Below, in pieces: positions 61,648 to 64,000 of a stretch of 64,000 nucleotides of DNA (the stretch's first letter is position 1; every line of letters begins with the position of its first letter). The DNA lies in NCBI RefSeq assembly GCF_027596085.1, contig NC_072472.1, positions 6,386,745 to 6,450,744 on the forward strand, given 5' to 3'. The notes under the pieces were generated by a model, which did no database searches, had not been told where the DNA came from, and saw nothing but the letters and a program-made list of their open reading frames with translations. Source of the DNA: Anoplopoma fimbria (Eukaryota > Chordata > Actinopteri > Perciformes > Anoplopomatidae). Made by a program: the position numbers and the translations under genes.

Positions 61648-61657
61648 GCGCATGCGC
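61648..61657. promoter_or_regulatory. znf346: NRF1-type palindrome upstream of znf346 start
   Basis: GCGCATGCGC, a perfect palindromic NRF1 core, 33 bp upstream of the ATG in CpG-rich sequence. Typical of TATA-less housekeeping promoters. Confidence 0.55.
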
Positions 61658-61689
61658 AGTAGGACGCCGCTGGCTTTGCGTAGAAAACC

Positions 61690-61747
61690 ATGGCCGTCGC
61701 GATGCAGACGGAGGATTTTCCTTATTTACCTTCGGGGCCGGTGGAGG
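61690..61747 (+). CDS. znf346: First coding exon, probably znf346 (JAZ zinc-finger protein), 5' part only
   Basis: ATG at 61690 followed by 19 codons and one base, then donor GTATGA. It reads MAVAMQTEDF followed by [10 protein letters not shown] recall fish Znf346 beginning with a similar F-P-Y-L-P-S-G-P segment before the first U1-type zinc finger. ZNF346 lies next to UIMC1, on the opposite strand, in human, which fits. ZNF346 is a nuclear protein with dsRNA-binding zinc fingers. No later exon is recognisable up to 64000, so the identity rests on a short segment plus synteny. Confidence 0.6.
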
Positions 61748-62186
61748 GTATGACCTGTTTTTAATATTCAAAGCGTGTTTATTTTAATAAAAGACTCTTG
61801 CTTTTCAATGCACTCGGTTACAGTCGCAGGTTTACCCCCTCTTTTTAAAAGGAAAGCGTTGCAGTTAGCATCCTGCGAGCTAACGCTAGCCGGCCGGCAA
61901 TGCATGGTGGGCGGAGCATGCTAGGCTAAGCTAGGCTAGGCTAGCTGCAGCCGCTTCAGCTCCAAGGTCGATTAGAGCATGTCTGCATCCGATGCAAAGT
62001 GGCTCCTCTGCAGGAGCACCAGTGGAGACTGGGGGGGGCATCCTTACATTTGGCTCATTAAAGGGTCATTTTCACAGGTGCATTTATTTTTATTTTTTTA
62101 TTAGGCCATGTGTGGTCAGCTGCTATGCTCAGGTCTCACTGGTGTACTGTGCATCATTGTTGCTAAACTCTGCATGCATTTCATTC

Positions 62187-62215
<29 letters not shown>
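62187..62215. repeat. Poly(A) tract
   Basis: Uninterrupted A29 followed by 'ggggg'. Confidence 0.9.
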
Positions 62216-62218
<3 letters not shown>

Positions 62219-62374
62219 GGAGTGTACCAATGCATATGTGTGTGATTATTTACTTTATTTATTTATTAATGAGAAATGCATTCACAATTACCCAGAGCCC
62301 AAAGAGACACTTTAACAATGTTTTTTTTTTTTTTTGTCCAGCCAACAGTGGGAACCTCAACATTATTACATGTA

Positions 62375-62570
62375 TAGTAGCAGTCAAAAGTTTGGACACA
62401 CCTTCTCATTCAACTACTTTGAAGAATCTAAAATATAAAACATATTCTGGTTTGTTGAGCATTTGTTTGTTTACCACATAATTCCATATGTGTTCCTTCA
62501 TAGTTTGGATGTCTAAAATAAAGGAAAAACATTGAATGAGAAGGTGTGTCCAAGCTTTTGACTGGTACTG
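62375..62570 (+). mobile_element. Tc1/mariner-type MITE copy C
   Basis: Same inverted termini as copy B, with a small internal deletion. Followed by 'taattcataaataat', a flank that recurs after copy D. Confidence 0.8.
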
Positions 62571-62681
62571 TAATTCATAAATAATCATTTATTTTACAAT
62601 TTTAACCTGTTATTGACTCCCATCTTACTGTACAGTGCAGTAATGTAAAGCCCAAACTGACAATTTGGTATATTTTAATGA

Positions 62682-62875
62682 CAGTACCAGTCAAAAGTTT
62701 GGACACACCTTCTCATTCAACTACTTTGAAGAATCTAAAATATAAAACATATTCTGGTCATTGAGCATTTGTTTTTTACCACATAATTTATGTGTTTTCA
62801 TAGTTTGGATGTTTATTTAATCTACAATGTAGAAAAAATTAAAATTAAAGAAAAAACATCCAAACTTTTGATGTA
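62682..62875 (+). mobile_element. Tc1/mariner-type MITE copy D (decayed)
   Basis: Left terminus intact ('cagtaccagtcaaaagtttg'). The interior and right terminus have several short deletions. Its right flank resembles that of copy C, so copies C and D look like a tandem duplication of element plus flank. Confidence 0.75.
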
Positions 62876-62936
62876 CAATAATTCATAAATAACATTTATT
62901 TGGAATTTTAATGTTATTACTCCCACAAACTAAATA

Positions 62937-63048
62937 CAGTACCAGTCAAAAGTTTGGACACACCTTCTCATTCAAATATATGTTTTATATTTTAGATTCT
63001 TCAAAGTAGTTGAATGAGAAGGTGTGTCCACACTTTTGACTGGGACTG
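62937..63048 (+). mobile_element. Tc1/mariner-type MITE copy E (short foldback form)
   Basis: 112 bp: the left terminus joins almost directly to the right-hand part, giving a near-complete inverted repeat with a small centre. TA on both sides. Confidence 0.8.
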
Positions 63049-63145
63049 TATATTGTAATTTTAGTTGCTATTTAAAAGCTGTTTTTTTTAAACTGAAAAA
63101 ATGATCAAAATAATTCTCTGAAAACAACAGTGAACAAATCAACCT

Positions 63146-63490
63146 AACAGAATTAGAAGTTATCTATAATTAAGATACAACTACATTTGCTTGTAGAGCA
63201 GCAACAGTAATGTGTATAACACTGTTTAAAGTTAATTATATCTCACTCTAATCAAATCTAAAATGTCAGTAAATAAATAACATTCCTGAATGAAGTTTAT
63301 AAATGATGATAATTAATAATGAAAAACACAGACATCAGACAGTATGTCATTCCTCCTGTCCCATTCGCTCCTGTTGGCTTTGTCTCAGCCAGCAGATACG
63401 TTTACAAGAACAAACTTAGATAAACAGACTACAGACATACAGCTTTTGGTGTCTGCCTGTTACACTAACTGATCCTCAAATATTAGCAAA
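63146..63490 (+). repeat. Segmental duplicate B (empty MITE site)
   Basis: Parallel to 60333-60981 but uninterrupted: 'aaagttaattatatctcact' at about 63230 corresponds to the two flanks of MITE copy A. Confidence 0.85.
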
Positions 63491-64000
63491 ATTATTGTCT
63501 AATTGATTCATTGTTTCAGCTGCACGCTTAAGGTTTTTTTTACACGAAAATCTAACTTTTGTAAAGTTTTACAGCTCAGTGACAACGTTGAGTTGTTCGA
63601 TAGTTGAGTGGAATGATAACACCTCCTGCTGAGTTAGCATGAATCAGAAGAGTTCCCTTAAAAAACTGTTCCTAAGAGTAAAAACACCTCATTAAGTCAT
63701 CCCCAAATTGATGTTAGATTACTGATATATTGATGATTGGTAAACAATGCCAAGGGGGATGTAAACAGATCTACCTGTGTGGAGTGTGTGCTGAAAATGC
63801 TGTGTCACATGTCTTTAATTACTTGTATTTCTGACATCAGGCGTATTTTATTTATTTAAAAAAAAAAAAAAACAGCTGTTGACCAGTGCTTTGAAGATAA
63901 ATTCCAAAATGCAATTATTTTGAAGAAGAGATATGAAAGTGAAGTGCGTCACTGATGCCTTTGTGAGAGCAGAGACGGCTTTTCTTGCAACCATAACTTT

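Larger units (their letters stand above)
61748..64000. other. Presumed znf346 intron 1 with repeats
   Basis: No zinc-finger exon seen. Contains a 'ctaggctaagctaggctagg' tract near 61921, A29 at 62187-62215, MITE copies C, D and E, segmental duplicate B and a short A run near 63858. Confidence 0.5.

Noticed and set aside
1..64000. CRISPR arrays, operons, riboswitches, prophage
   Set aside because: No bacterial gene structure anywhere. The only regularly repeated sequences are microsatellites, minisatellites and eukaryotic interspersed elements.

Overview
The window is nuclear DNA of a ray-finned fish, probably a teleost. The evidence is spliced vertebrate genes with GT-AG introns, dense microsatellites, repeat families that I recognise as common in teleosts, and vertebrate gene order. 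No bacterial or phage features are seen. All exon models below were read by eye: every splice site is GT/AG and every codon phase closes.

Layout: (1) 3.5-18.1 kb, minus strand: the first three coding exons of an ARID5-type chromatin regulator (7-, 51- and 36-residue exons). The ARID domain lies beyond the left edge. Intron 1 is about 12 kb and holds many decayed repeats. (2) 18.4-25.8 kb: intergenic, with simple repeats and interspersed elements. (3) 25.8-37.2 kb, minus strand, with probable non-coding 5' exons near 40.3-41.2 kb: a complete single-domain hexokinase of 503 aa in 10 coding exons. Its glucose-contact residues sit at a constant +22 offset from human glucokinase. (4) 45.0-60.2 kb, minus strand: complete uimc1 (RAP80), 23 coding exons, 1062 aa, with tandem UIMs, the Abraxas-interacting region, two C2HC fingers and a conserved C-terminus. 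A large exon that I cannot match to human RAP80 carries repeated KSPVF motifs. (5) 61.69 kb, plus strand: first coding exon of a gene best explained as znf346. The right end is crowded with Tc1-type MITEs and a local segmental duplication.

The order hexokinase(-), uimc1(-), znf346(+) equals human 5q35 HK3(-), UIMC1(-), ZNF346(+) from memory. The hexokinase is therefore the HK3-position gene, yet it has one catalytic domain. The ARID5-type neighbour fits the HK/ARID5 paralogon (human HK1/HKDC1 with ARID5B, HK2 with ARID5A), so it may be a third ohnolog absent from mammals.

Most notable: the KSPVF-repeat exon of uimc1; the apparent loss of the RAP80 SUMO-interacting motif; a copy of znf346 exon 1 plus intron lying antisense inside a uimc1 intron; a duplicated block that gives an empty-site view of a MITE insertion; a three-armed palindrome with octamer motifs; and a CA-repeat directly after a hexokinase splice donor.
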